A stretch of 64,000 nucleotides of DNA from Galerina marginata (GCA_023014335.1 JAECYW010000008.1:1674001-1738000); one strand, 5' to 3'. Shown: positions 1 through 13,012, counted from the stretch's first letter. Translations and numbers: made by a program. Notes: generated by a model from the sequence alone, not told the origin.

Positions 1-1536
1 CGGTATGTCTTTACCCCTGAGAGTCGCTGTCGCATGCTGAGTTCGTCGTCGTCCTAGGTGATGTACTCGAGGTCATGGAACAACGTCACGACTGGGCAAA
101 GATGAACTTCACTCTCGAGCTCTTCAAATATGTCTTCACCGTGTTCCTTCCTGAGGTCATTGTTCACTCTCAGAGCCAGGATGAAGAGCAAGTCCGTGGA
201 CACTATGATCGTGAGTCGTTTTGAGCCCTAGCTTATCGCAGCAATTCTAATTTGTGCCGCATAAAGGTGGTGATGACTTCTATGAATGGTATTACTCGAC
301 TGTTATACGTGTCGCGTGCTTTTTGCTTATCTAGTTTACAAGGTTCCTTGGTCCCCGTATGATCTATACTTCTGGTGTCGTCCTCAACCCCGACGTCGAG
401 GAGTCTTTGGAACAACTACAGGATAACAAGCTCGCCGTCGTCTGCAACAAATTGGACCTCAAGCCAACTGACAAGTAATTATATTTTTCTCTGTAATATA
501 ATTTTCTGACCGATATATCAGGTTGCTCGATATTGGTTGTGGTTGGGGAACCCTCATTGCCTACGCTGCTAAGAACTTTGGATGCGATGCTACTGGTGTC
601 ACCCTCGGCAGGAATCAGACGAAATTTGGAACTGAAAGGATTGCAAAGAACGGCGTGAGTACTTCCCGATTATATTTAAGTTCCTTTATTGATTTCACTT
701 CATTATCCAGGTACCCTCGGACAAAGCTCGCATCCTCTGCTGCGACTACCGTGAAATCCCGACAGGCACCAAGTATACCAAGATTGTCAGTTTGGAGATG
801 GCCGAGGTACGCGCGTTAGTTCCATGTCACTGCCCGACACTAAGCACGTTGGTCGCTGCTCTAGCACGTTGGTGTCCGTCGCTACTCGCAGTTCTTGGCC
901 GAGGTCTACGATCTTTTGGACGACAATGGCACCTTCCTCCTCCAGGTAGCTGGCATCCGCCCCAGCTGGCAATTCGAGGACCTCATCTGGTGAGCACATT
1001 AATTAATTCTATCGCTGCTAGTGTTTTAATCTGTCTCCTAGGGGTCTTTTCATGAACAAGTACATCTTCCCTGGTGCTGACGCTTCCTGCTCGCTTGGAT
1101 GGGTCATTAACAAGGTGCCTATCCCTCTCGCTCTTGGGTATTGCATGCGCATTAATTAATCTGCGGCTGGACCTAGCTCGAGGCTGCTGGCTTTGAAATC
1201 AAGAATGTCGATGTCCTCGGTGTCCACTACTCCGCCACCATCTACCGCTGGTATCAGAACTGGGTCAGCAACAAAGAGAAGGTCGTCGCCAAGTATGGCG
1301 ATCGCTGGTACAGGGTCTGGGTGTTCTTCCTGGCTTACAGTGTTATCACCAGCCGGTACGGATATGACTATACTGCTTGAATTGTTTGCGATGCTGAATG
1401 CTCGACTCTTTCTAGACAAGGAGGCGCTTCGGTCTTCCAGATCACTATGCACAAAAACTTGAACGCCTACCACCGTATTGAGGGTGTGCCCAACCACGCC
1501 TCCATCCACGTCAAGCTTGACAAGGAGCCATCGTGA
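1..1536 (+). CDS. Sphingolipid C9-methyltransferase (3' part, multi-exon)
   Basis: The enzyme transfers a methyl group from S-adenosylmethionine to carbon 9 of the sphingoid base of fungal glucosylceramides, in the ER membrane. The sequence shows the cyclopropane-fatty-acid-synthase-like methyltransferase fold. The exon from about 58 encodes a stretch ending in VRGHYDR, the next begins GDDFYEWFLGPRMIYTSGV, and the SAM-binding motif LLDIGCGWGTLIAYAAKNFG lies near 523-590. The motifs SLEMAEHVGVRRYSQFL and ATIYRWYQNWV follow over several exons. The C-terminus HASIHVKLDKEPS ends at TGA 1534-1536. Introns are short (about 55-65 bases) with GT-AG ends. The start codon and the N-terminal membrane helices expected for the family lie left of the window, so the gene is 5' partial. 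Family assignment is firm; exon edges are by eye. Confidence 0.88.
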
Positions 1537-4008
1537 GTGTCTCTTCTCTTTTGTGTTATCATGTGTTCATATCTTCTCGAAGATTAATCGAGTAGAGTTT
1601 TTCGTTGTGGACACTGATGCGTTAGCTGGGTAATATGGGGTTTTGAACATTACTTTATTGCCGTACCTCCCCTCGTATAATGCTCTATCTAGATTTTTCC
1701 TATATACCAGACATTTTTTTGGAACTTGGGCCTGAATACGACTGCAAGTTCGTTCGACTAGCGCTGCTGGTCTTGGATTTTAATCTGGCTATGAATGGTG
1801 ATGACTTGCAAACTTGAATAGGTCTGGCTGCTCCTTGGTACCCTCTTTCCCTCTTTTGCTTCTCTAGTCACTCTCGTACTAAAGTAAAAGGTCACTATTG
1901 CCTTGACTCTGGCTCATTTTTGCTTCACTACGCCTGGAGGTTGATGACCACTGCCTGTTCTTAGTTGTAACATTTTCATTCATCAAGGCAAGGCTTTTCG
2001 GACATTGTAACTTATAAGTCACCAAATTTCTTCATTGATTCCACAACAAGATACCCCACTGCTCAAAGTACATACATATTCAAAGATTGTATATCTGATT
2101 TTTTTGAAGTACTAATGTGTCGTAGATTATATTACTTGAACAGAGCAAGAGGTCAACCGGTCAAATGCGATCAGTGCTCGAACAAGTTCGAACGTTCATG
2201 ATCAATATCTTGTTCCATCACTGATTGATCACTCTGCCATTTGGAATGGCTTTGTTCGAACATGAACAAAACTGTTGCTGGTACCACTGCCTGTATCCGC
2301 ACTCTGCGGGGGCGCTCGCTTCGCTATCCGAGTCGTGTGGCAATTGTAAATTGTTTAGTATAATATCAGAAGTACCTACGTGCATAATCGTCGAACAAAA
2401 ACGTGGACAAGAAGAATGGGGCGACATCGGGATGGTCGCGCGTCGTCACTCGCCCCGGTCGGGAGGGACAGCATAAAAGGCTCTAAGAAGACTGAAAATT
2501 CCTCCTTTTTTTTGGAGAATATTGTACAAGGCATGGTTCTATACCTAGTGCTATACTTTTAAGGGGAAAGGTGGAAAGCATGGGGAGATATAGGACACTC
2601 AAGAAAGTTACTGATAATAATTGCGCGCTTAAAGTTTGTATTTATTTGTCCGGCCCTTTCACCCTTAGCAAAAGATCTACCGATGGCTAGCTCGCTGTGC
2701 CTGCAACAATTATTTCAGATATATATATATACAATCTATGAGGGGATCTACAAGTTGAACCTATGAACATGGATCTAATTTGAGCAATGTGATGAAATCC
2801 TGTTGCGGAATCAAGGAATAAATTTTGATGACTAATAATGTTCGAACAGCTTTGCCTTTATGAATGGCAATGTTCGAACCAAGAACAGGCAGTAGTACAA
2901 GCAACAGACAGGCAGCGGTACCCAGCCCTGAAATCTTTCCAGGTTAATTACTTCCCCATCTACGACATCTGTGATTAGACCGTGCAGGACGTGTTTGTCT
3001 AGGAGAAGGAAACTGACTGTGTCCTGATCCGCGAGAGTTGCCACTGTTAACTAGTAGGTGTCGCGGGTGAGGCCATTGACCGAGTGAGCAGTATCATCGT
3101 GTTAGCGGTGACGTGCACAACACCATCAAAAGGCTTTTGATGGTTTGCATCTATTGACCGCCTTTCACAGCGGATTGACAATAAACAGGCAAAGTGGATA
3201 GTGAAATGCAGAAAATCAAAATCAGGACGATGATTTGACGATGATCGCATTGCTTGGATAAACTGACCGGGACTTGTATCACAGCGTTTCAGATATTATC
3301 GACCGAGACAAGCCTTTTCTTGAATTCAGCTACCTGAACACAGCTGCAAGTGAGCTTTGACTCAGATGCTCATAGGAATTGGGAGTATTGATCGACTTGC
3401 CGAATATCGACAAGTCAAGCGACTGGAAGCTGGGGAAGCATACTTGAAAGAAAATGGGACAAATGAACGCGGTATTGACGGGCTCCAAGGGCAAAGGGAG
3501 AAATCAAGGGACACAGAACATTTCTCAAGCACTATCTTCATCACGTAGAAATTCCGGTAGAAAGGAGTTCTTGGAGGTCGGTTATAATAATCACCGTCAG
3601 ACATGTCGAACGAGAACCCCAAGTTGACCCGAAGACAAAGGCTCAGCGCTCAGCGCTCAACGTCAACAGTAGTAGACTGTAATGAACAAGATATTTTAGC
3701 AAGGGTTGGCCTTAGGTCTCCGAGGATCGCTGGAGATCGATTGGTATATCCAAGCCTCCTTCCGGAATAGATAGGACCCGCCGCTGACGGCCAGGATTGT
3801 CGACGATGTTATTACTGGGGCTGATTGCGACCGCTCCATGTCGGGATTCTTCAAGCAGGAGTGACTCCCGCAGCTATGGATGGGCATCCTGGTAAGCTTT
3901 GTGTCATGATCTCTCAAAGTGCGTCTTGCCATTGTGGTCGCCCGATCAGTGTTGTGGATGTGAACAAATTGAAAAGGGGTGATGGTTTGGAAGAGAGAGA
4001 GCCAAAAT
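1537..4008. other. Intergenic region without recognisable gene
   Basis: About 2.5 kb between the methyltransferase and the next gene. Short open frames here overlap on both strands, none shows a known motif, and the AT-rich composition suggests no coding. There is a TTCGAAC-rich patch (2170-2270 and 2838-2880) with a weak direct repeat of about 25 bases (around 2243 and 2862), and a short perfect hairpin at 3122-3144 (11-base arms). These may be remnants of an old repeat; I see no gene. Confidence 0.6.
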
Positions 4009-4165
4009 ACTATGGGTTACCCGAACATCGGTCGGACCCCTCAGTCGGTCAGTCACACTTTTTGGCAGGAAAATGTGACACGGTGACTGATGAGCTGTGC
4101 AAATGGAACGATCTGATTGGTTTGGCCGACTGAGGGGTCCGACCGATGTTCGGGTCAAGCATAGT
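4009..4165. mobile_element. Short terminal-inverted-repeat element (MITE-like)
   Basis: The two ends are inverted copies of each other: 4019-4048 (beginning ACCCGAACATCGGTCGGACC) pairs without mismatch with 4126-4155. The pairing continues outward with a few mismatches to ACTATG at 4009 and CATAGT at 4165. The total length of about 157 bases and absence of coding potential fit a non-autonomous element. I found no convincing target duplication. It lies about 170 bases upstream of the SPX-RING start codon, so it probably sits in that gene's promoter. Confidence 0.7.
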
Positions 4166-4334
4166 AGTTTCCTAATTATAATTGTTGGGCGCCAGGACCG
4201 GGATTTGATCAAAACAGGATATCCGAGTCGGTGCTCAACTTCCTCCACCCTTTTTATATGTCGCCAGCGTCCACTATACCTCCCACATCGGACTCTCTTT
4301 CTTCATCCTTGTGTTTACTTGCATAGCAGCTGCT

Positions 4335-6289
4335 ATGCATTATTCGAAGACTTATGCCCAGCTTCTGCAGGGTCTCCCACCAGAGCTACGGGATAATGCT
4401 ATCCAATATCGTCAAGTGCGTCCCTCTTCCACTACAAGTCTGATTTTTATTGTAATGATACGTTTTATTATCCAGCTGAAGAAGATCATCAACCAGATTG
4501 TTGACGAGCTTTCTTCCTACGGGTTAAAGCCCGAGTTTTTGCACGAGCTCATCGAGTCATCCAAAGCAGGGGCTCTGCATCATACCGGTGCTCTGCACGA
4601 TGATCCGTCCTCTTCCTCGACTCATTCGAGTGAAGATGAGCGTCTCAGCACGCCTATATTCACCCATACCCACCCCAGGGCTGTCTATGAGCTCGACAGC
4701 ACGTCTGGTAAGATCGTACCCCTATTGCATATTTACAACATCCCTCCAACGGGCGTGGTGCCTGTGCCGAAGCAGTCCCCTGTCGTCTGCGAAGGGCCTG
4801 GCCCCTCTCGCTCGTCGGATGAGGTCGATTTGGATGTAGAGCACGCCGAGCATCAAGAGAGCGTCGGTGCAAGTGGTCACACGATTTTATTGCAGTCGTT
4901 CAAGGACCTTCAGTTTGGATCCGACGGGTCGGAGAGCGGGTCGGTTGTGGAGGTCGAGGCTGTTGTTAAATCTGTACCACATTTCGGGTGAGCTTTTCCT
5001 GATCCTCTGGCGTCAGGGAGCATTCCGCTGATATTATGCGCTGGGATCGGTGTGGCTGTGCTGTGCACGCAATTGCAGCGGTGAATCGTCGGGCACGGAG
5101 TTCGAGGAGGTCATCCACCTTCGTCATGATACGGAGTTTTATGGAGTCCTGTCGACGACTTTGGAGGCTATCTCAGCGCATTTGACGAAGGTCTATGCGG
5201 ATTTCGTAGCGGCGCTTCAAGAGCTGTCCAAGACGATCTCCGACACGGCGCATCCTGCGTCTGTTGCTGCTCATTTTCATCCGCTATCGAGTATTAATGC
5301 CCATGCTGGGGCTGTGCGAGTTAAGACTGGGCATTTGAAGGTGTGTTTACCTGAGCGGTATTTTTGTCGGCTCTGAATGTGTTTTATTTCTATTTTGTTT
5401 AGAACGATTTATATTTCTGGCGAGAGATATTCCAGCTCTACCTCGAGGCAGAGGTATTCGAGAGCGTAGGTGAGGCTACGAGAGGAGAGAGGACCGTGGA
5501 GGAGAGCGAGAAACGGCTACAGCTCTTTGCCCAGCGAGCGCATCAACAAGGGCATGGAGATCACAACAAGTTCAAGCTGCAGCAAAGTCGGGATGCGCTC
5601 GAGACGTTTTTGAATCTTAATTTATTCATCTTGAATGTTAAAAAGGTGCGTTCTGTGTCTTTGTTCGGGATGGCCTTTCGGGTTATTGACATCTTATAGT
5701 TCTCGCATGCAAACTCAGAAGCGACTCGCAAGATCCTGAAAAAGCACGCCAAGCGCACCGCACTCTTTTTCCCGGGCCTCCAAGTCGACGGCGCATTACC
5801 TGCGGACCAGCCGCTCCTCGCGCTCGTCTCGCACTCAACGCCGTTCTCCTTCCCACGGATGCTGGTGCAGGCGGTCGGCGAGACGTTGCTGCCGATTATC
5901 CCGTCTGTGGAGGACTACTCATGTCTGATATGCACGAGCATCGCGTTCAAGCCGATTAGGCTGAGCTGCGGGCACCTGTTCTGCGTGCGCTGCCTGGTGA
6001 AGATGCAGAAGCGCAATCAAGGGGACTGTCCGATGTGTCGGACGCCTTCTGTGTTGGTGGCTAATAGGAGTGAGCTTTTTTTTCCTTCCCTTTATCTTGG
6101 ATGGGTCAGTGATGCTGAGCTGTGATGCGCTGCGCTGTAGGTAATGTGGATTGGGCCCTGCTCAATTTCATGCAGGATTGGTTCCCGATTGAGTCGAAGG
6201 AGAAGCTGAAGAGCAACGAGAAGGAGGCGACGGAGGAGCAGATGCGCGAGTTGGGACTTGATCCGAACCAGAGCTGTGTGCTTATGTGA
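4335..6289 (+). CDS. SPX-RING E3 ubiquitin ligase
   Basis: An N-terminal SPX domain, known to sense inositol pyrophosphates, is joined to a C-terminal C3HC4 RING. Fission yeast Pqr1 and plant NLA share this architecture and down-regulate phosphate transporters by ubiquitylation. The SPX start [19 protein letters not shown] is at 4335; an in-frame GTG at 4311 is upstream but the SPX domain begins at this ATG. My exon model is 4335-4415, 4476-4987, 5079-5340, 5403-5645, 5700-6069 and 6141-6289. SPX helices are split over exons 1-5 ([18 protein letters not shown] and [17 protein letters not shown]). The RING is near 5922-6045 ([18 protein letters not shown], then CVRC and CPMC). A serine- and acid-rich insert near residues 80-200 interrupts the SPX domain. 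The stop is TGA 6287-6289. It is convergent with the release-factor gene, 163 bases apart. Confidence 0.88.
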
Positions 6290-6452
6290 ATAGCACGCAT
6301 GATGAATTGAGGGGAGTATGTCTGTATTTTTTCGGTGGGAGTGTACTTTATACCCTTTATACCTTGAGGGTTCATGATTATCATATTACTTACGGGATGT
6401 ACATTAATTTTGTAGTTAGGTAGCAATACCATTACTGTATACGCGGTCCAGT

Positions 6453-7928
6453 TTATTGGTTTTCGTCGAGCATGTCGGCCATGGTGGATTCTTCGTGGTG
6501 CTTCGCGACGGCGTCTATGAAGGTTTGCAGACCGTCTCCTTCGAGGACGGAGTTTAGATTTTTCAGTGTTAGGCCAATGCGGTGGTCTGTGACACGGCCC
6601 TGTTGTAGTGATATTAGCATTGATGGCTAGAAAGCAGAAGTAAATGAGGACCTGGGCGAAGTTGTACGTCCTGATTTTTTCGCTTCGGTCAGCGCCTCGG
6701 ACGAGATTTCTGCGTGTCGTGCGCCGCTCTTCCATTTCGCGGGTTAACTTCTGGTCGAGGAGGCGGGAGCGGAGGACTTGGAATGCTCGGCGTCGATTCT
6801 GATGATGGATGTTGAGCATTTCAGAAAGGGACGGGTGCGACGATAATGTTACCTGGTGCTGACTCCTTTCGTCCTGCATCGATACTGTTATTCCGGTGGG
6901 AATGTGGGTTAGCCGGACGGCTGATTCTGTTTTGTTGACGTGCTTTTCGGGGGTCAGTGAGAGGATAATGGTATGGGCGAGAAGTAATACCTGGCCACCG
7001 GCACCTCGAGCACGCATGACCTCTAATTTTATGTCGTCCATGGAGAAAAGCTCGTCGTCGTGGGCGGATTCCGTCTCTTCTGCCAGTGGAAGAACCTTAA
7101 TATGTGGTTACTTTTTCGGAGAAAATAGAATACACAGAAAAACATACAACGATGGCCACGGTACTAGTATGTGTTCTGCCACTGGTCTCAGTCGCAGGCA
7201 CGCGTTGTACGCGATGCACGCCGCTTTCCCAGCGCAAGGCGTCGTAGGCGCCGTTGCCCTTGAACTCGACGGTGGCGTCTTTTATGCCGTTGCCGTCTGC
7301 GTCGTTCTTTGCGATGACGGTGGCTGTCCAGTCTGTAACATTCGCGAGGCGCTGGTACATCCGCAGCAGGTCGGCGAGGAACAAGCTCGCTTCTGAGCCG
7401 CCGACGCCTGACTTGAGCTCCATGAGGGCCGATAGGTGTTTAGTGGTCGACGGTGGGATGAGGAGAGAGGGAAATGTTTTCTGGACGAGAGATTCGAGGG
7501 TGGCGGTGAGGGAACCAACTTCCTCGAGGGCTAGTTGTGACATGGCCTCGTCCGAGTCGCTGAGGAAAGAGACGGCCTCTTCTAGCTCCTGCTGGGATGT
7601 TGGTAGGTCAGTGAATGAGCTGAGGAAATAAGAGGCGGACCTTTCGAGTGCCCTTCCAGGAATTCCAGGCATCTTCGAGGGGTTCGAGCTCTTTGAAGCG
7701 TCTGAGCACGACTTTGTCGTCCAATGCCGAGGCGTCTTGTGTGATCTAAGCAATAATTAGCAGGCATTGTGGCAATGTGACAAAACGCACTCTATTGAGC
7801 AGACTCTTGCGCTCGTCAACGCGGCTCTGGACGACGCGCAGCAGACTGGCATTGGACCGCTCGATGTCTGCGAGCGACGTGAAAGCGCGGCGGTGGACTC
7901 GCAGCGACCGCGCCCAGAACGTGAACAT
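6453..7928 (-). CDS. MRF1: Mitochondrial peptide chain release factor 1
   Basis: This is a class I release factor that recognises stop codons on mitochondrial ribosomes and triggers peptidyl-tRNA hydrolysis. The catalytic GGQ tripeptide is encoded at 6991-6999, with RARGAGGQ before an intron and [18 protein letters not shown] after it. The upstream domain has [20 protein letters not shown] and [15 protein letters not shown]; the C-terminus is [15 protein letters not shown] and ends [10 protein letters not shown] chose the ATG at 7926-7928 ([19 protein letters not shown]) because it gives an arginine-rich, acid-free leader typical of a mitochondrial presequence. About seven exons; stop at 6453-6455. 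It is divergent from the CSC1-like gene. Confidence 0.9.
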
Positions 7929-8023
7929 GAAGCAAGAGGCGTTGTTTGGCCCCGGCGCATTTACCAAACATCACGCGCTCTCTTCTCCTGTCAACGAGCA
8001 GACACTCTTCCTCACCGCGGCAC
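7929..8023. promoter_or_regulatory. Bidirectional promoter, MRF1 / CSC1-like gene
   Basis: Only 95 bases separate the divergent start codons of the mitochondrial release factor (7928, minus) and the CSC1-like channel (8024, plus). Both promoters must lie in this gap or inside the neighbouring 5' ends. I see no clear TATA element. Confidence 0.5.
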
Positions 8024-11000
8024 ATGGCGAGCAACGACCTTGCCGCCTTCTTTCTCGCCTTCCTGGGCGACGAGGACGACGACGGCGGGAACAAACTGCC
8101 CCCGGGCTCTCCCCCGACCCGTGCGTTCTGCTCTTATTTGTTTTATTAATCGCTCATGCCATTCCACAGTCAAGTTTGAAGGGCCATGGTTCCAGACGCA
8201 GCTCACGATCTCTCTTACCGTCGGTCTGGTTTCCTTTTTTCTCTTCTCGTATTGCAGAACGAGATGGCCTCTGCTCTTTGCTCCTCGCACCAAACTCAAG
8301 GGTATGTCCTCCTCTGACCTGTGCATTCTTCCTGCTCATGGAAATTTGCAGGATTCTCTCCCCACGAAGCCCATGCGCACCAGGCATTTTTTGGCTGGAT
8401 CATGCCCACCATACGCACATCCGAATTTACCGTCCTTCAGATCGTTGGGTTAGATGCAGCTGTGGTAAGCGCCTCCTATTAATCACGCAGTATCCGCATT
8501 CAAACGCGTCGTAGCTCTTGAATTTCTTCAAAATGTCCTTTTATCTTTTCTCTGTGTGCTCCATGTTTGCGATAGGTATTTTGATGCCGATTAACTGGAA
8601 GGTACGGTTCTGTCTCTATTTTAATGGCCGTCGTTGCTCATCTTCTTTCTCCCAGCAAAACAAAGGGCTCGACGACGACGACGACTGGCCTGGAGAAACA
8701 CCTGAAGACCCAGATGGCTGGCCCACTATCCTCCGTAGAAGCTTCGCCGACCCACCGGCAAACCACACCGCTCCCCCGGACTGGCTAGATCTTATCAGCG
8801 ACGCGAACACCTACCTCTCCGTCCACCTCATGTTCACCTACCTCTTCACTCTCCTCGCGCTCTACTTCATTTACAAGAACTACCGCCGCTTCATCCGTTC
8901 ACGCCAGCTCTTCTCCTTGGAGCTCGTTCACTCCATCCCGGCCCGCACGGTCTTGGTGACCAACCTCCCGCATCACCTGCGCGGCGAGCGGACTTTGGCA
9001 GAGTACTTTGAGAATATGGAGATGGCCGTGGAGAGCGTCACGGTCTGCCGCGATGTGGGGAGTCTGAAGGACCTGTTGGATCGTAGGACGGAAGCTCTGC
9101 TTGCGCTGGAGAAAGCTTGGGTTACCTATGTTGGCAATCCGAGCACGGTGGAAGAATATGACCCGGAAGGGAATGCCGTTCCGCTTCTTGTAGACGCGGA
9201 TATAGAAGGCGGGCAGCCGGCTCAGAACCGACTGGTTGTCCCACATCGCCAGCGACCAACCCTTCGACCAGGCTGGTTTAAGCCAAAGGTCGATGCGCTT
9301 GAGTATCTAGAAGCCCGTTTCAAGGAGGCCGACGAGCTCGTCAAGAAAAAGAGAAGACTGGGCAAATTCCGGCCGACCGGGGCAGCTTTTGTCACATTTG
9401 AGAAAATGTCCAGTGCAGTGAGTTTTACCTCATCGCGCTTTCGCGCGTGTGCTAATGTCTATCATAGCAAATCGCAGTGCAGGTAGCCCACGCACCCAGC
9501 CCCAACTCGATCAAGACATACCAAGCCCCGGAGCCCCGCGATATTGTATGGTCCAACATGTCTCCCTCCCCAACGGCCATTCAGTTCCGCGACATATTCG
9601 TTCTCGCCACCATGGCTCTGTTATTCTTCTTCTGGTTCTTCCCCATCACGGCCCTCGCGGGTCTGCTCAGCTACAAGGAAATCAAGAAGACAATGCCGTG
9701 GCTGGGGCGGCTCATCGACTCGAACGACCAGGTCAGGGCAATCGTGCAGAATTCGTTGCCCAGTGTGGCTATGATTACCCTCAATGCGATGTTGCCATTC
9801 ATTCTGGAAGGTGAGGTTTTTTTTTATGCTTCTTGTTATGTTGCTTGCGTTGATCATGCTTTGTGCGCAGGTCTTACTTATGTTCAGGGGTATAGGGCTA
9901 GAAGTTGGGTCGAGTATTCGCTGCTCAAAAAGTACGCCGTTACTATAATTGCTCCAAATGAGACAGTGCTAACATTCCACCAAGATACTTCTTGTTCCTA
10001 CTTGTCAACGTCGTGTTCATCTTCCTTCTTGCTACAACTTATTGGCAATTAGTCCAAGATCTCGCTAATTCACCAGCAAAGGTTCCCGAGAAACTGGCTC
10101 AATCCTTACAAGCTGGTCGGGCTCGACATTTCTTCCTTTCCTACGTCATCCTCCAAGGTAGATTGCCTGGTTCTCGATTTTGAAAATTTTAATATATGCT
10201 TTGCTAGGCATTGGCATCATGCCCCTCCAACTCCTCAATTTGGGTGTAATCATACCCCGCGTTTTCTACCGCATGTTCTTGACGCGAACACCGCGAGGTA
10301 ATGGTTTTCATTTAGAAAAACTTTCATGGTAGCTGAATATTGCCAATCAACAGATTACGCGGAGCTCAATGCCCCTCCAATGATTAACTACGGCGTCGTG
10401 TATCCGCAAGCGATTTTGATGTTTGTGATCACGATGCTGTACAGCGTCGTCCAGCCTTTGATCGTCATTTTCGGCGCGATTTACTTTGGGGTCGGGTATG
10501 TTGTGTACAAGTACAAGCTCTTGTTCGGTGCGTTCCTCTACCCCATCCTCGTCTACGACGTCCATTCATTCCCTTTCCAGTTTTCTACAAGCCGTACGAA
10601 TCGCAGGGCCAAGCGTGGCCCATCACCTTTATCCGCCTCATCTGGGGCGTCGTCATCTTCCTCCTTTTCATGATCGGCATCTTCATCTTGCGGAAATCGT
10701 ACTCGCTCGCCATCCTTCTAGGGCCATTGCTCGTAGGCACGGTCATCTGGTCGTGGTACGTGGATAAGGGGCTCAAACCTCTGAGCAAGTATGTGGCGTC
10801 GAGCTCGGTGTTTGAGGTGCAGCGCGGGGAGGAGACGGCGGATGTGCTGCGGTTGAGGGCGGGTCATCCGGTTACTTGGTCGCAGAGGTCTGTCCGATTT
10901 ATTTGGGTTTGCTAAGGGAAAGACTGACTTTCTCTGTTCTTTTCAAACCAGCAATCTTAACAGGAGGAGATATGCGCAGAATGATGATACTCTTTATGTA

Positions 11001-11810
11001 GCTCCAGAAGATGAGCGGACGGACTATGTGTGTCATTTCTTCTTGTACGAAGGCTACTTATTTTAACCTTGCTGCTCTAGTCGCAACCACCGATGGCAAA
11101 CTGGTACAGCGGAGTTTTGAAGTAGGTATTTATCGTATTTTGTCTAGATAGCTGGCTCATGCCTTTTCCTCAGCACTGGAAAACGGCGATACGGACACCC
11201 AGCTCTTAATGGCGTTCTCCCTGAACCATGGCTACCATTGAAGAAAGGCCAGACTCTCGTCAACAATGACAGGAATGGCAGCCAACGCCCGCACAAGGAT
11301 CACGGCGACCAAGCTGTCGTGCTGACGTTGCGCAAGCGGTACAGCATGGCCCGCAACCGCAGCGGTCGGCAGACCTCGCAGGACAGCCGCAGGGAAAGCA
11401 CCGCCAACCTTGCTGGCCCGTCGAATCCCGATGGGCCCAGCCCGCCGATCGACCCCACGGCGGTAATCGACCCGTGGCAGGACGCGAGCCGCCCGAGCAC
11501 ACGTAGGGCGCAAACACTAAACCACCGCTTGAGCTACGACCATGCGTCCGGTGTGATCATGTTGCCGGAGGACGGGGACTGGCTGGAGGAAGACGAGGAC
11601 AGCGACGAGGCGGACGTGGATTATGGGACGGAGAACGGGCTGGAGCAGTCGATTACGGAGTCGATGATCAGCGAGCATGGGGTGGCGTCGCCTACGGCGG
11701 CGAGCCCTGTTGGCCAGCCGATGGCGCGACTGTCGAGGTATGGGACGTATTTCCACCATCCGGAGAGGAGACGGCAAACAATTCCGGGGTCGTTCCCTCC
11801 TGCAAGATGA
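8024..11810 (+). CDS. CSC1/OSCA-like (DUF221) membrane channel
   Basis: A multi-pass membrane protein of the CSC1/OSCA/RSN1 family, known as osmotically or mechanically gated cation channels. Starting at MASNDLAAFFLAFLGDED, the first exons encode the N-terminal RSN1-type helices (QLTISLTVGLVSFFLFSY, then HAHQAFFGWIMPTIRTSEF and SFYLFSVCSMFAIGILMP). The large exon from 8656 contains another helix pair, then the cytosolic PHM7-type domain (ARTVLVTNLPHHLR; GAAFVTFEKMSSA). Exons after 9470 encode the 7-TM core (IFVLATMALLFFFWFFPITA; YFLFLLVNVVFIFLLATTYW; INYGVVYPQAILMFVITMLY; FILRKSYSLAILLGPLLVGT). The tail is hydrophilic and acidic, and the stop is TGA 11808-11810. About a dozen short introns. 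It converges with the PAC1-like gene, 157 bases apart. Confidence 0.87.
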
Positions 11811-11967
11811 GGGTGTGGTATTGATGTTTTGTTTTTTTCGGTTGCTCTGTTACCACTTTCCATGCATACCCGTCATTTATCACATACAGTATGGTTTTTA
11901 ATTCTCAAAGTTTGCTAGTATACACTCGTTATCCTTTCACGAACATTGTTTGGCATATCAGGGCCAT

Positions 11968-13012
11968 TTAAATATACATGCCGCCCTCCCCGATCTCAGT
12001 GCTTCGCTTGACTGCCTTCTCTTTGTGCTCGTTGTCCGATGGTTTCCAGGTCTGGTCGACCTTCTCACCGAGGGTCTGGAAAACGAGTTTCTGGGCGAGG
12101 TTTATCTGCTGAGTGGACCAGTCTACGCTGTCTTGAGAGAGGTGCGAGAAGTTGGAGGGTGAGATTTCCTTTGGAGGTGGGTGAGGGGTGTGTGGTGATG
12201 GGAGGAGGATGAGGGTTCCTGTAACAGGACCGACGGCGAGGATTGATAGGAAGGATGCAGAGGTGGATTGAATGAGATTCGGCGGTGCGAACAACTCTGC
12301 GTTCGTGTTCTGAACCGACGAACCAATGTCAACTTTCCAACAATCGTGGACTTGGAGGCGGCGCTTACTGGTATGTTCACTTCTTCGGAAGTAGAAAGGT
12401 AACGAAGAGGCGCTTCGTGGAATGGTATGGGTTCATCAGTCGCATACGTCGGAGCGGGGTAACTGTCAAGAAGAGAGACGCTGATTTCTTCTTTTCAGCT
12501 GGTAGAAATTATATTCGTAAGAAGGTTGCATACCTCTTTGGGTTTAGAGAGTCGAGAATGCTCTTTGCGTACGTGTGCATAGCATAGAGAGGCAATCTAG
12601 ACAGTGCCTCAGAGACAATCACAGTAGATTTCGTCCATTTAGGATTGAAGGCTAGTCCGATCTAATGGAATCAGCTCTGGCGCTGACGAGTGGTAAAGGC
12701 GAATCGAAGTACCTGGACGCGGTTCACGAAGATCGCGCCTGTCTGCTCGCCGAGGTCAGCCCCTTTGGCCCAGAACGTGCCCACGTCCCCAGATGCTATA
12801 ACCAGGGTGTTTTCCTGAGGAAGCTCGCCGCTGATTTTGATGTCGACTTTAGTGTCTTCCTGTGTGGCAGTTTGGCGAAGAGGGTTTATTTCGTCCTCTT
12901 CTTCGTCGGATTCGATGGCATAGCGGGGAGGAACGGTGTCTGAAAGGGGGTCAATATCCTAAGCACAGAGTAGTTAATGTTGCTGGTATTAAAAACAAGA
13001 GAGGCATACCAT
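11968..13012 (-). CDS. Proteasome assembly chaperone 1 (PAC1/PSMG1)-like
   Basis: A small intracellular protein of about 250 residues. My splice model starts with ATG at 13010-13012, where the codon is followed directly by a GTATGC intron. It continues DIDPLSDTVPPRYAIESD, then VIASGDVGTFWAKGADLGEQ, IGLAFNPKWTKSTVIVSEAL and NAELFAPPNLIQSTSASFLS, and ends EKAVKRSTEIGEGGMYI at 11968-11970. The pattern of a proline-asparagine pair followed by a hydrophobic helix in the second half resembles PAC1/PSMG1, which assists 20S proteasome alpha-ring assembly with PAC2. This is recognition by pattern only; the family is very divergent. It shares a 141-base divergent promoter with the myosin light chain gene. 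Confidence 0.5.

Noticed and set aside
2165..2925. Possible mobile element marked by TTCGAAC words
   Set aside because: Similarity between the two patches is short and imperfect, with no definable ends or target duplication.
7777..8514. Long plus-strand open frames over the MRF1/CSC1 divergent region
   Set aside because: They run antisense through MRF1 exons and through introns of the CSC1-like gene; no domain and no codon pattern supports them.
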